Origin: Lachnospiraceae bacterium
GTDB taxonomy: Bacteria; Bacillota; Clostridia; Lachnospirales; Lachnospiraceae
Direction of reading: 5' to 3'
DNA length: 64,000 nt
Assembly: GCA_910575775.1 (NCBI GenBank)
Contig: CAJTEY010000003.1
Location: 62,001 to 126,000, forward strand
How positions within the stretch are numbered: position 1 is the stretch's first letter; each line of letters starts with the position of its first letter. Below are positions 10,501 to 21,118 of the stretch, piece by piece. The notes beneath the pieces are model-generated. The model was given only the letters and a program-made list of their open reading frames with translations, had not been told where the DNA came from and ran no database searches. Position numbers and translations under genes: made by a program.

Positions 10501-11583
10501 TGGATAGCATTCCATTATTTCTTTATAAGAATCTTTCAATTCATCAAATTGTACTTCTGACGACAAAAGATATACCTTTAGCTTATCTTCATAAACCGCA
10601 TCCAATGCCATCAAAATGCTCTCTATACGCTTCATTCTTCCATTTAAAATGATCACCTTAATAGGTTTTGAAAAGCTCTCTCTATAGCGGCTGAAACTTT
10701 CAAACAACTGTGCACCATATTTTTGATTCCATTTTCTGTCTGAGTCAGTAACTGATTCGGGAATATCTTCTAAACCATTCGCCAAAAACCAATAAGGTAC
10801 ACTACTAGCCACATTAAACATCGTTTGCTTTGGATTATTAATATCAAAATAATTCGGTTGAATATTATACTCATTTTGATATGCATAAATAAGACCGTCC
10901 TTGCTCGTACATGCATCAAAATCAATAATTAGTGACCAATTAATATACAATATTCGCCTAAGATTCATCATATCCAAATCCATCTTTTCACAGATCAAGC
11001 AATAATTATACCTCGAATTTCTATCCCAAAAATCGCACGCCTGCTGCAGATTCAAATATTCTGGAGCTTGAATGGTTTGTATAGGCGGATTTTCATCAAT
11101 ATAAACAACAATATATTTCCTAATTTCCGCATATGAATCCTCAAATTTCAAAACATCAACGTTATTTCCCTGATGCTTATTATCATTATATATGAATTGG
11201 TTATTTCTTCGAATTAAACCAAAATTAACACCACTTCCATTCATAGTTGGATCCGCGTATAACTTCATCTGATCATAAAGATATCGTAAATCAACCATTT
11301 GCCCATTAGTTTGACGTCCGTTTTCTATAATTTTTACGAGATTATCATGTTCCCTCCATGTCATAACTTTTTCATTGAACAGCGCTCTATAACGCATATT
11401 CAAATAACATTTAAGTCCCAATTCAAATGCTTGTTGTAACTTATTCCCCGCAGTGTTTAATTCCTTCTGTGCTTCGATCACATTACCCTCTGCCATCTCA
11501 AGATATTTCTTATAGTGCGACTGGCTTTCATTAAATAATGAAATAATTACTTTTTTGTCTTTATAACTATATTTTTTTGACAT
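7543..11583 (-). CDS. SAMD9-like STAND NTPase, putative defence protein
   Basis: Very large cytoplasmic protein (1346 residues) that I assign to the SAMD9-like STAND NTPases. N-terminal residues ~20-90 resemble a HEPN-type helical bundle (FELGLKCYL, then WREHDNL). A Rossmann/SIR2-like region with NWSLIIDFD is near 214. The P-loop at 475-483 reads HEPGAGGTT, with Gly in place of the Walker A Lys, as I recall for human SAMD9. A long helical TPR-like stretch covers about 780-1150, and a C-terminal OB/S1-like beta domain about 1243-1330. The known role of animal SAMD9 is antiviral; bacterial relatives are predicted STAND immune receptors. The start ATG 11583 has AAGGAG eight bases upstream; an in-frame GTG at 11607 is less likely. 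It is the last gene of the restriction-modification operon. Domain borders are by eye. Confidence 0.72.
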   Translation of the reverse strand: MSKKYSYKDKKVIISLFNESQSHYKKYLEMAEGNVIEAQKELNTAGNKLQQAFELGLKCYLNMRYRALFNEKVMTWREHDNLVKIIENGRQTNGQMVDLRYLYDQMKLYADPTMNGSGVNFGLIRRNNQFIYNDNKHQGNNVDVLKFEDSYAEIRKYIVVYIDENPPIQTIQAPEYLNLQQACDFWDRNSRYNYCLICEKMDLDMMNLRRILYINWSLIIDFDACTSKDGLIYAYQNEYNIQPNYFDINNPKQTMFNVASSVPYWFLANGLEDIPESVTDSDRKWNQKYGAQLFESFSRYRESFSKPIKVIILNGRMKRIESILMALDAVYEDKLKVYLLSSEVQFDELKDSYKEIMECYPMTEHEFAQGINNFSTLFSRNILVNEYCICGKDGKVGIVLEDYSCFEIPYLGIADSQCDEIEKDREAFYQGRCVLSWYGAQNGFAINRIRQYRRIKKEIVDASIETTSKIIELRHEPGAGGTTLARFIAYELSKEMPVVLLSVYNEKISPKQIINMYKQVRMSILIVVESSLISVENLQKFNGELMANAVPHVFLYVKRLGKKAKSTDDDLKVLIDSEFSDMLAKLKPYIDEEKQIDVKNLAMIMPERYPFFMALKAFDEKFEGVRDYIKHYMFNISPNDKQNLLYISLVDRFANKLLDINFLTNYDKEDPIGIFEDNVNKNLIAISEAGRNQYVKIRHPRFAEEIIEDRIGTESDVGGKIVAENLSTLLREFIKYSKQNIMYDLDSTIDILKSLLILRDTNSLVNNKFSPVIEYMKRVIPSNVEDNAKYNSIGLIFKELVQVYPDEAHFRAHLSRYYTYIEKNYEKGIQEAKAAVELAEQQGIYDSLLYHISGMSIRRYVEQKLFQGACDCHKYNEEKLCEEKIIDIQEQLARASELFQKVRNTNNKVAGYISDIEMCIAVVDFGKEIYSCSTEEFVKQYKESWFMSYYDRALTLMEGFRNIQVEEDTEFYKIRLETRCNESLQDMLYNIENTVLMWEEYLAKANDEQKPVIRRFIARAKEKQLYDGGEISCKNVENVLKLMEENIKQEPSNGANIRIWFNALRYSKENNSDILLDEAIQKLGTWRTLGDNFEAYYYYFVLICIKAIEGSSRAESVIPDLQEQLKNKTAHMPNNRVIYEWLGAGKGVGRLINAYVMKNGKSHKRSLEDIEEQACCIEGRISKYRSDRSAQIRAYNMEVFFSPSGQMIQSTAEDINKKVEFILGFSYDGLRALNKSVKLCGNADEKQEDSLNGKVVRCSVVGRDMSENYLKVKFVDYRNTFGSVHISELPDKKTIFEYNVGDIIHGTVVGERYVEREKKTYYQLRMKEEELEGWQEQLSQIKKSLY

Positions 11584-11667
11584 ATATTTTACTCCTTGTT
11601 CAACCACACTTTCTGCTATGGAACAATACTTTAATATTGGCTATCCATTAAACATCATCCAAATCAT

Positions 11668-11922
11668 CTAAAAATCACTCAAATTTCCATCTTCTGAAAA
11701 CAATTTTCGATATAGTATTCTCAAACTGAATTGTAAGATTATCCGTCCACAATTACCAGTTTCACCACATTCTGGACAAAAATCCATTCTGGCATGTAAG
11801 TATAAATTTTTATAAAAATAATCCGCATCTATCTCTTCTCCCAAACCCATACAAAATCTATCAATTGCGTACTTCGTATACATCGTTTCACTTATTTCAA
11901 ATCTATTCTCGTTATTAGTCAC
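11668..11922 (-). CDS. Small hypothetical protein with CxxC-type cysteines
   Basis: 84-residue protein, not recognised. It starts with GTG inside the last codons of the endonuclease gene (8-base overlap GTGACTAA), a typical coupling junction, which supports it being real. The middle contains CPECGETGNC, a possible zinc-binding knuckle, followed by a hydrophobic helix. It sits between the restriction endonuclease and the SAMD9-like NTPase on the same strand. It could be an accessory or control protein for either, but nothing in its sequence resembles an HTH C-protein. Confidence 0.6.
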   Translation of the reverse strand: MTNNENRFEISETMYTKYAIDRFCMGLGEEIDADYFYKNLYLHARMDFCPECGETGNCGRIILQFSLRILYRKLFSEDGNLSDF

Positions 11923-12655
11923 CCGAATTAAATTCTACTAGCTTTTCCCAGTCAATGCTTCCATCTTCCTTACAAAAACCATTAGAAAACTCTCTTACTA
12001 ATCTATTGGCAGCCTTATTATAGCTTTCCTTATATTCAGCAATATATTGCTCTGGCATAGTGCCCATATAATCAATAATTTTGATATAAAACTCTTCATC
12101 CCCTGTCAACTCTGCCCAGAAACGCTTTCCGGCAAGTTCCTGATACATTTTGGGTTTACCTCTGCCGGAATCACTTTTTCTCCCATAACAATAGCCAATG
12201 TATGCTTCATATCTCGCTTTTACCTGTTGTGCTAATTTTGACGCGGCCACAAAGTTCTGTTCCTGCCGTTTCTTACTATCTGCATTAAACACAGATGGGC
12301 CGCTTTTTACAGCAATCGCATAAATAGTATTGTTTTCGTCGTCCTGAAGCATAATATCAATACCTTCCGCCAATGCTTTGTTGCCCCCACTGGCGGCTAT
12401 AGCAATAGGCTCGAAGAAGCAATTCCCAAAAATTGTTTCTTCACTGGAGCTCACAAATGCCGTCAATACAGAGTCCACTATTTCCGATGCACTCTGCATT
12501 GCCTTTGCACGATATAAATATGGATTTTTTCGTTTCATTACCTTTTGTATATTTAATCTATCAATTTTTTCAATCAAAGTCGTATAAAAAGTTTCCAAAG
12601 ATAATGCGATTGCCTGAACAACAGCCTGTTCATCATATCTGCTATTTAGCGGCAT
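11915..12655 (-). CDS. Type II restriction endonuclease, PmeII-like
   Basis: Predicted type II endonuclease of 246 residues, which I recognise as PmeII-like. A PD-(D/E)xK-type core is visible as GIDIML followed about 15 residues later by YAIAVKSGPSVFN, where the Lys is kept and the preceding acidic position is Ala (relatives, as I recall, have Gln there). It should cut the site protected by the adjacent C5-methyltransferase; the site is not predictable here. I chose ATG 12655 because GGGAGG lies just upstream; it overlaps the methyltransferase stop by 14 bases, so the pair is translationally coupled. Confidence 0.82.
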   Translation of the reverse strand: MPLNSRYDEQAVVQAIALSLETFYTTLIEKIDRLNIQKVMKRKNPYLYRAKAMQSASEIVDSVLTAFVSSSEETIFGNCFFEPIAIAASGGNKALAEGIDIMLQDDENNTIYAIAVKSGPSVFNADSKKRQEQNFVAASKLAQQVKARYEAYIGYCYGRKSDSGRGKPKMYQELAGKRFWAELTGDEEFYIKIIDYMGTMPEQYIAEYKESYNKAANRLVREFSNGFCKEDGSIDWEKLVEFNSGD

Positions 12656-13850
12656 ATAAGTTTCCTCCCATTTCAAGCGCGTCTCTTATCCTGCTATGTA
12701 CATTTGTTCCTCTAAATCGCTTCGTTTCCACTAGCGCAGCTCCATCAGCCACCGAAAGCACTGCCTTACCAATAGCTTCCGCCAATCCTATCGGCACAGC
12801 ATTCCCAATCTGTCTATATTTCGACATCGTGGTTCCCGTAAATATCCAACTGTCAGGAAACTGTTGAATTCTAGCATACTCTCTCACACTTAACGGTCTG
12901 GTTTGCGTTGGATGACACATCATTGTAGCTTTTTGCGCCGGAGACGTCACCACAGTCGGAGATGGCTGATCATATGAAAGCCTTCTATAAAACCCAACTT
13001 TTCCACCACCCGATTCATACGCTCCTCCCATCGCCACAGGAATAACATTTGGCGGCAAATCTCTCCAGTTTCCACCTTCAGGAACCATTTTAAGAAACTG
13101 CATACGTTCTTCTGAAAATACCGTGCATTCGCCCTCATCAAATTCCAAATCTGCAATAGCACTTCGAACCGTTTGCCACTGGTATTCTTTATTTTGATGC
13201 ATTTGAAAGTGTGTTGGAATAGGTAAAAAGATTTCTTCGCTATCGCGGCTCCCTATCAGCACAAATCTTTCTCTGAATTGTGGTACACCATAATTTACAG
13301 CATCTAATACACCATACACTGTTTTATATTCCAATTTATTAAACTCTGCCAATATAACGTCTAAAACAGTTCCCAATTTCTGGTTTGGATCATTTTCATC
13401 CCTTTCTGACATCGGCATATGTTTGAGCGGTGCAGACATAATTCCTTTTACATTCTCCATCACAAAAAAGCGTGGCCGAATGTAATCTATCATCCGAATA
13501 AAATCCATGAACAAGCTACCTCTGGGATCATTAATTCCCAATCGTTTTCCTGCGGTAGAAAAAGGCTGACAGGGTGGACCACCACAAATTAGAAAAGGTT
13601 CTCCAACCAATAATCCTGTTAAGTCCAACAGATACTGAGGATCAATTTCTCTGATATCTCCACCCAAAACCTGATGTCCGTTCGCCTGCATAGTTTTAAC
13701 ACAGGAAACATCAAAATCCTGACCTATCGCAATATTCAATCCGGCCTTTTCCAGACCAATGTCCAATCCCATCGCTCCGGAAAACAATGAAATAACATCT
13801 CTATTATCCCTATTTTTAATGAAATCAGCATGTTTCTTCATATTACCCAT
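12642..13850 (-). CDS. DNA (cytosine-5-)-methyltransferase
   Basis: C5-cytosine methyltransferase (402 residues) that protects host DNA from the neighbouring endonuclease. Motif I is ISLFSGAMGLDIGLEKAG near residue 20, motif IV is GGPPCQPFSTAG with the catalytic Cys near residue 95, motif VI is ENVKG, and motifs IX-X are near the C-terminus (RPLSVREYARIQQFP and YRQIGNAVP). It is the first gene of the leftward defence operon and has a near-consensus promoter 81 bases upstream. Its AT-rich composition contrasts with the GC-richer lacZ beside it, which suggests horizontal acquisition. Confidence 0.95.
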   Translation of the reverse strand: MGNMKKHADFIKNRDNRDVISLFSGAMGLDIGLEKAGLNIAIGQDFDVSCVKTMQANGHQVLGGDIREIDPQYLLDLTGLLVGEPFLICGGPPCQPFSTAGKRLGINDPRGSLFMDFIRMIDYIRPRFFVMENVKGIMSAPLKHMPMSERDENDPNQKLGTVLDVILAEFNKLEYKTVYGVLDAVNYGVPQFRERFVLIGSRDSEEIFLPIPTHFQMHQNKEYQWQTVRSAIADLEFDEGECTVFSEERMQFLKMVPEGGNWRDLPPNVIPVAMGGAYESGGGKVGFYRRLSYDQPSPTVVTSPAQKATMMCHPTQTRPLSVREYARIQQFPDSWIFTGTTMSKYRQIGNAVPIGLAEAIGKAVLSVADGAALVETKRFRGTNVHSRIRDALEMGGNLYAAK

Positions 13851-13930
13851 TAAATATTGTCTCCGCTTTCAATATAGAAAGTATTGTAATATATGACAGT
13901 ACATATTTTCAGCTATAACTATATAATACA

Positions 13931-13959
13931 AGTATAAAGCGCACAAATTATATCGTCAA
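13931..13959 (-). promoter_or_regulatory. Sigma-A promoter of the restriction/SAMD9-like operon
   Basis: On the minus strand TTGACG (13954-13959) and TATACT (13931-13936) are separated by exactly 17 bases, a near-consensus sigma-A promoter. It lies upstream of the methyltransferase start at 13850 and downstream of the lacZ terminator, so it can drive all four genes of the island. Confidence 0.75.
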
Positions 13960-13992
13960 TCAATTAATTTTCAGACTATACATAAAGAATTG

Positions 13993-14035
13993 GAAAAAAT
14001 TGGGGGGGAGCAACACCCAAGCCTGCTCCCCAATT
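13993..14035 (-). terminator. Rho-independent terminator after lacZ
   Basis: On the minus strand AATTGGGGAGCA pairs with TGCTCCCC and AATT, with a three-C bulge, and is followed by a T run. It lies 38 bases after the lacZ stop codon and insulates the defence operon from the lactose locus. Confidence 0.8.
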
Positions 14036-14072
14036 CTGCTTTACCTATGTCTTATGAAACTCATTCCATGTT

Positions 14073-17348
<3,276 letters not shown>

Positions 17349-17355
17349 TCATGTT

Positions 17356-17442
17356 CGGGCTTTCGCCCTATAGATTTCCGCTAATGCATCCGTCCGAAAG
17401 CAAGCTTTCTCCCGTCTTCCTCATCGTAAATCTGCACGGCTC
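17356..17442. repeat. Composite intergenic repeat with copy 2 of the 51-bp repeat
   Basis: CGGGCTTTCGCCCTATAG (from 17356) is followed about 37 bases later by the second 51-base repeat (17392-17442). The same order and spacing (CGGGCTGTCGCCCTATAG, then TCCGAAAGCAAGCTTTC) recurs at 19377-19430 in the other lactose-locus gap, so these are copies of one composite hairpin element. Confidence 0.7.
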
Positions 17443-17452
17443 AATGCCTACG

Positions 17453-18259
17453 TCACTTCACCGCGCCGGTGATACCTTCCGCGAATGCATTCTGCAGGCA
17501 GAAGAATACGACTGCAGTCGGCAGGGTACAGATCAGTACGGCCAGCATCAGCATACCATAGTCCGTCACATAGCCCTCTGTCAGGTTGGCCACCACCATA
17601 GGCATTGTCTGGCTGGCGGAGTCTGTCATAATAACCTTCGGCCAGAGGTAACTGTTCCACGCATTCATAAAAGTGATTGTCATGGCCGCCGCATAGGTGG
17701 AACGCATGGTCGGAATGAACATCTGAAAGAAAATGCGGATTTCAGACAGACCGTCGATTCTCGCCGCCTCCATAATATCGTGCGGGAAAGATCTCGCGCT
17801 CTGCCGGAACATCATAATTAAAAACGGCGTGGAGATCGTCGGCAGGATAAATCCGATTGTCGTGTTTAACCAGCCCGCCTTCGAGCACATCTGGAACAGA
17901 GGAATCATCGTCGCCACGAAAGGCACCATCATCGCCAGCAGGATAATGCTCATCAGCAGGTCTTTGCCCTTATCATGGAAAATCTCAAACCCGTAACCGG
18001 CCAGCGAGCTGACCAGAAGTGATGCAATCGTCAGGATAGCCGCATACTTAAAAGAATTTCCAAAAGCTCTCCCGATATTCTGCGACGCCAGCAGATTATT
18101 TAAGTTTTCCATAAAATAGCCGCCCGGAATCAGCCGCCCGGAAATAACGTCCGCACTCTTATTCGTTGCCGCGCTTACCATCCAGTACAGCGGGAACACA
18201 GAGATAAAGGATACGATACACAAAAATACATACATACCAATTTTTCTCACTTTAGTCAC
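17453..18259 (-). CDS. Carbohydrate ABC transporter permease (MalG type)
   Basis: Inner-membrane permease of 268 residues, second of the pair. It has six predicted helices and the EAA loop (EAARIDGLSEIRIFFQMFIP near residue 165) through which an ATPase docks. It belongs to the CUT1 (MalG/LacG) family for oligosaccharide import. I start it at GTG 18259, which overlaps the upstream permease stop by 8 bases and has AGGTG six bases upstream; GTG 18268 is a less well-served alternative. No ATPase gene is in this locus, so a shared MsmK-type ATPase elsewhere is likely. Confidence 0.92.
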   Translation of the reverse strand: MTKVRKIGMYVFLCIVSFISVFPLYWMVSAATNKSADVISGRLIPGGYFMENLNNLLASQNIGRAFGNSFKYAAILTIASLLVSSLAGYGFEIFHDKGKDLLMSIILLAMMVPFVATMIPLFQMCSKAGWLNTTIGFILPTISTPFLIMMFRQSARSFPHDIMEAARIDGLSEIRIFFQMFIPTMRSTYAAAMTITFMNAWNSYLWPKVIMTDSASQTMPMVVANLTEGYVTDYGMLMLAVLICTLPTAVVFFCLQNAFAEGITGAVK

Positions 18260-19142
18260 GCTTATCACCTACTTTCATCTGCAGGAATGCCAGGACAGCA
18301 ACCAGAACCAAAATTAAGAAGGACATTGCAGCCGCATAGCCGAAGTTCGGCACATATTTAAATGACATATCATATATGTAATGCGACATGGTGATTGATG
18401 TATTCGCCGGACCACCGCTTGTCAAGTTGACCGACTCATCGAAAAGCTGCAGCGTTCCGTTCGTGGACATGATCGCCGTCAGCAGAATCGTAGGCTTCAG
18501 AAGCGGCACCGTAATCTTAAAGAAAGACTGTACCGCTGACGCGCCGTCAATCTTGGCCGCCTCATAGACAGAATACTCAATATTTTGCAGACCCGACAGG
18601 TAGAATACCATATTGTATCCCGTCCACCGCCAGAGCAGCGCAATGATAATAACAATACGCGCGCTTGTCGTGTTCGTCAGAAACGCGTAAGGCTGATCTA
18701 AAATGCCCAGATTCACCAGAATCAGATTCACTAAACCATTGTTGGCAAACAGGGAACGGAAAATAATTGCGTAGGCAACCAGCGAGGTTGCACAGGGCAG
18801 GAAAATCATCGTCCGAAAAAGCCCCTTGAATCGCAGATCCTTATTATTCAGTATAGACGCCAGAACCAACGCCAGAATCAGCATCACCGGCACCTGAATA
18901 ATCAGATAGAAAAATGTATTTTTAATGGATTGGACAAACACCGTATCCTGGAACATTCTAACGTAATTTGAAATGCCGCTCCATTTCATATTCGCGCCAA
19001 CACCCGACTTAAATGACAAAAGCAATGCTCTGAACATTGGCACAAAGCTCATAATAAATATCAAAAAAGCGCCGGGCGCAAGAAATACCCACCCCGTCAG
19101 ATTCTGTTTTTTGCTAAGCGTCATTTTTTTTGACTTGCTCAA
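18252..19142 (-). CDS. Carbohydrate ABC transporter permease (MalF type)
   Basis: First permease of the pair, 296 residues, with six predicted helices and the EAA loop EAAKIDGASAVQSFFKITVP near residue 195. It is a CUT1 family member. The start is a TTG at 19142, supported by GGAGGGGG immediately upstream; the next ATG (19124) is too far from that site. The start lies 30 bases past a strong terminator, so its expression should depend on read-through from the binding-protein gene. Confidence 0.92.
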   Translation of the reverse strand: MSKSKKMTLSKKQNLTGWVFLAPGAFLIFIMSFVPMFRALLLSFKSGVGANMKWSGISNYVRMFQDTVFVQSIKNTFFYLIIQVPVMLILALVLASILNNKDLRFKGLFRTMIFLPCATSLVAYAIIFRSLFANNGLVNLILVNLGILDQPYAFLTNTTSARIVIIIALLWRWTGYNMVFYLSGLQNIEYSVYEAAKIDGASAVQSFFKITVPLLKPTILLTAIMSTNGTLQLFDESVNLTSGGPANTSITMSHYIYDMSFKYVPNFGYAAAMSFLILVLVAVLAFLQMKVGDKRD

Positions 19143-19171
19143 AAAACCCCCTCCTTCTCTACCGTTGGAGT

Positions 19172-19205
19172 AAAAAAGGGGAACAGCTTGCAGAAACTAT
19201 TCCCC
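19172..19205 (-). terminator. Intraoperonic terminator between binding-protein and permease genes
   Basis: On the minus strand GGGGAATAG pairs with CTGTTCCCC (one G-T pair), followed by TTTTTT. It is a textbook terminator placed inside the operon, expected to leave more mRNA for the binding protein than for the permeases. Confidence 0.85.
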
Positions 19206-19464
19206 TGTGTTACTTGTTGCTTATTATTGCTTGCCTTGCGTCTCGCCGTGCCAAGGCCGCCTCCGCCATGCCAACCGCCAAACCCGCTTCGCGGCTTCGT
19301 CGGTTAACAGGCATTCGCCCCTTTGAGTCTCGCCGTGCCCACTCACGAAACCCTGCTTCGCAGTCTTTCGCTCGTGCGGGCTGTCGCCCTATAGCTTTTT
19401 GTCAGACCATTCATCCGAAAGCAAGCTTTCGTCTGTCTGTTCTGCCACAAAGCTACACTGCTCG
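19206..19464. repeat. GC-rich intergenic hairpin repeats
   Basis: This gap after the binding-protein gene holds several short GC-rich inverted repeats, for example CCCGCTTCGCGG and CCTGCTTCGCAG, and at 19377-19430 a copy of the composite element also seen at 17356-17442. I see no coding sequence. The elements look like REP-type structures that could protect the upstream message. Confidence 0.6.
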
Positions 19465-20850
19465 TTACTGACCCATATTAAAGTTCACGGTCTGCTCTGC
19501 GGTCTGGAGCTCTGTTGCGAGGTCGGAACCGTTGATGTAATTCGTGATAGCGGTTGCAACTGCGTTACGAGCTTCGTAGTAGTAAGCGCCTGTGATGTTG
19601 GTAGGAACCTTGGTAGCAAAGTCTACGATCTTAGCGGAAACTGCATCGCCGCCGAAGAACTCGTTAGGCTCGCCGTATGCGCTGGAATCACCTGCGGGTG
19701 CCCATGTTGCAAGTGCGCCGCTGGGAAGGATATTGTCATACAGCTCGTTGCTGCCTGCAAATGTGCTTGCAAGGAAGTCACATGCCAGTTCCGGGTTAGC
19801 GCACTTCGTGGTTACCGCCCAGGAAGAACCGCCGTTGTTGGAATAGTTGGTTGCTCCGCTTGCGCCTACCAGGCTGGGCATATTTGTGATTGCCCAATTA
19901 CCCTTCTGATCTTCCGCTGTCTGGATGGAAGCCATGATCCAGCAACCGTTGATGGTGCCTGCAACGTTACCGCTTACAAAATCGCCTACATACTCATCCC
20001 AGCTGTTAACCTCGGTAAGTACGCCCGCGTCTTTGAGACCCTTGTATGTTTCCATAACGATCTTTAAGGTTTCATTGTTCACGATGTTAGCCGTGCCGTC
20101 CTCGTTGAAGAGGGAAGAACCTGCGGACTGCAGCATCATCATGATAAGGTCACACTCGCCTGCCTGCATGGAGATGAGGGGCTTGCCTGTCGCCTCCAGA
20201 ACCTTCTTGCCGTTCTCAAGATACTGGTCGAAGGTGATGTCCGTGAAATCATCGATGGTCAAGCCTGCCTGCTCCAGAAGGTCTGTACGATAGCATGCCA
20301 CAACTGCACCGTTATCAAAAGGTACGCCGTAGTTCTTGCCGTCGATTACGGAATAAGCTGCCTTACCTGCTGCAAACTGCGAAAAGTCTACACCGCTGTT
20401 TGTCAGATCCATACACACATCAGGGAATGCCAGCACGTTTTTCTGGAACGCGTTATCCTGCATCAGGAAGATATCCGGCAGTGTGCTCAGATCGCCGGAA
20501 GTAGCCGCTGTGGTAAGTTTCGTCTGAATATCATCCCAAGGAGTCTCAACTACATTCAGCTTGAAGTTCGGGTGATCTTTCTGGTAAACCTTCTCCGCCT
20601 CATACATGGCGTTCATGTTAAATGCAGGATCCCAACACCATACGGTCAGTGTCTCATCGCCGCCTGCTGACGCGTCTGCTGCGGGCGCTTCTGCATCCGC
20701 TGCGGGTGCTTCCTCCGCTGCCGGAGCCTCCGCCTCCGCACCGCCGTCTGCTGCCGGAGCCGCAGGTGTCTCAGCGGAACCGCCGCCGCATCCAGCCAGT
20801 GAAAGAACCATTGCAGATGTCAATAAAGCTGCTAAAATCTTTCTTTTCAT
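19465..20850 (-). CDS. Sugar ABC transporter substrate-binding lipoprotein
   Basis: Extracellular solute-binding lipoprotein of 461 residues (family 1, MalE-like). It has a lipoprotein signal peptide with lipobox LAGC at residues 18-21, then a flexible Ala/Glu/Pro/Asp linker (~25-60) and the two-lobe binding domain. It presents the sugar, probably lactose or another beta-galactoside given lacZ in the locus, to the two permeases. I chose ATG 20850, which has GGGAGG upstream, over an in-frame ATG at 20892 that would put charged residues before the signal peptide. Confidence 0.94.
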   Translation of the reverse strand: MKRKILAALLTSAMVLSLAGCGGGSAETPAAPAADGGAEAEAPAAEEAPAADAEAPAADASAGGDETLTVWCWDPAFNMNAMYEAEKVYQKDHPNFKLNVVETPWDDIQTKLTTAATSGDLSTLPDIFLMQDNAFQKNVLAFPDVCMDLTNSGVDFSQFAAGKAAYSVIDGKNYGVPFDNGAVVACYRTDLLEQAGLTIDDFTDITFDQYLENGKKVLEATGKPLISMQAGECDLIMMMLQSAGSSLFNEDGTANIVNNETLKIVMETYKGLKDAGVLTEVNSWDEYVGDFVSGNVAGTINGCWIMASIQTAEDQKGNWAITNMPSLVGASGATNYSNNGGSSWAVTTKCANPELACDFLASTFAGSNELYDNILPSGALATWAPAGDSSAYGEPNEFFGGDAVSAKIVDFATKVPTNITGAYYYEARNAVATAITNYINGSDLATELQTAEQTVNFNMGQ

Positions 20851-20977
20851 TTCTGTTTCCTCCCATTCTTTCTTTTTGTGCATATTGTGCACTGCACTTT
20901 TTCACTTTCCATCAGCCTCCAAATCCGTTTCGTCATTTTGTATATCCATCGCGTACTTTTTGACTGATTGTATATGC

Positions 20978-20984
20978 ATTATAA
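20978..20984 (-). promoter_or_regulatory. Candidate -10 region of the lactose operon promoter
   Basis: TTATAAT on the minus strand lies about 130 bases upstream of the binding-protein start, with no good -35 box at 16-18 bases. This fits a promoter that needs an activator, here the AraC-type regulator encoded just upstream. A partly symmetric GTGCA...TGCAC arrangement near 20881-20900 might be an operator. Weak evidence. Confidence 0.35.
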
Positions 20985-21019
20985 CTCCATATTCCTCTTA
21001 TGTGTTATCGTTAAAAGGC

Positions 21020-21053
21020 AAAAAAGATGCAAATTCGACCATGAATTTGCACC
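21020..21053 (-). terminator. Terminator after the AraC regulator gene
   Basis: On the minus strand TGCAAATTC and GAATTTGCA form a perfect 9-bp stem with a six-base loop, followed by CTTTTTT. It lies 66 bases after the regulator's stop codon and separates it from the operon it probably controls. Confidence 0.85.
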
Positions 21054-21118
21054 TTAAACGTTTACGTTGCCGGAATTATCACATTGTATCTGTTGAAAGC
21101 TTTATCTCAGTCCATTAA

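Noticed and set aside
11915..12655. Restriction endonuclease inactivated by Ala in the E-x-K motif
   Set aside because: As I recall, PmeII-like relatives also lack an acidic residue there, so this is more likely a family feature than a broken enzyme.
21056..21070. cre-like site (GTAAACGTTTAA) near the lactose operon
   Set aside because: It has about three mismatches to the cre consensus and lies before the AraC terminator, so it is not well placed for operon control.
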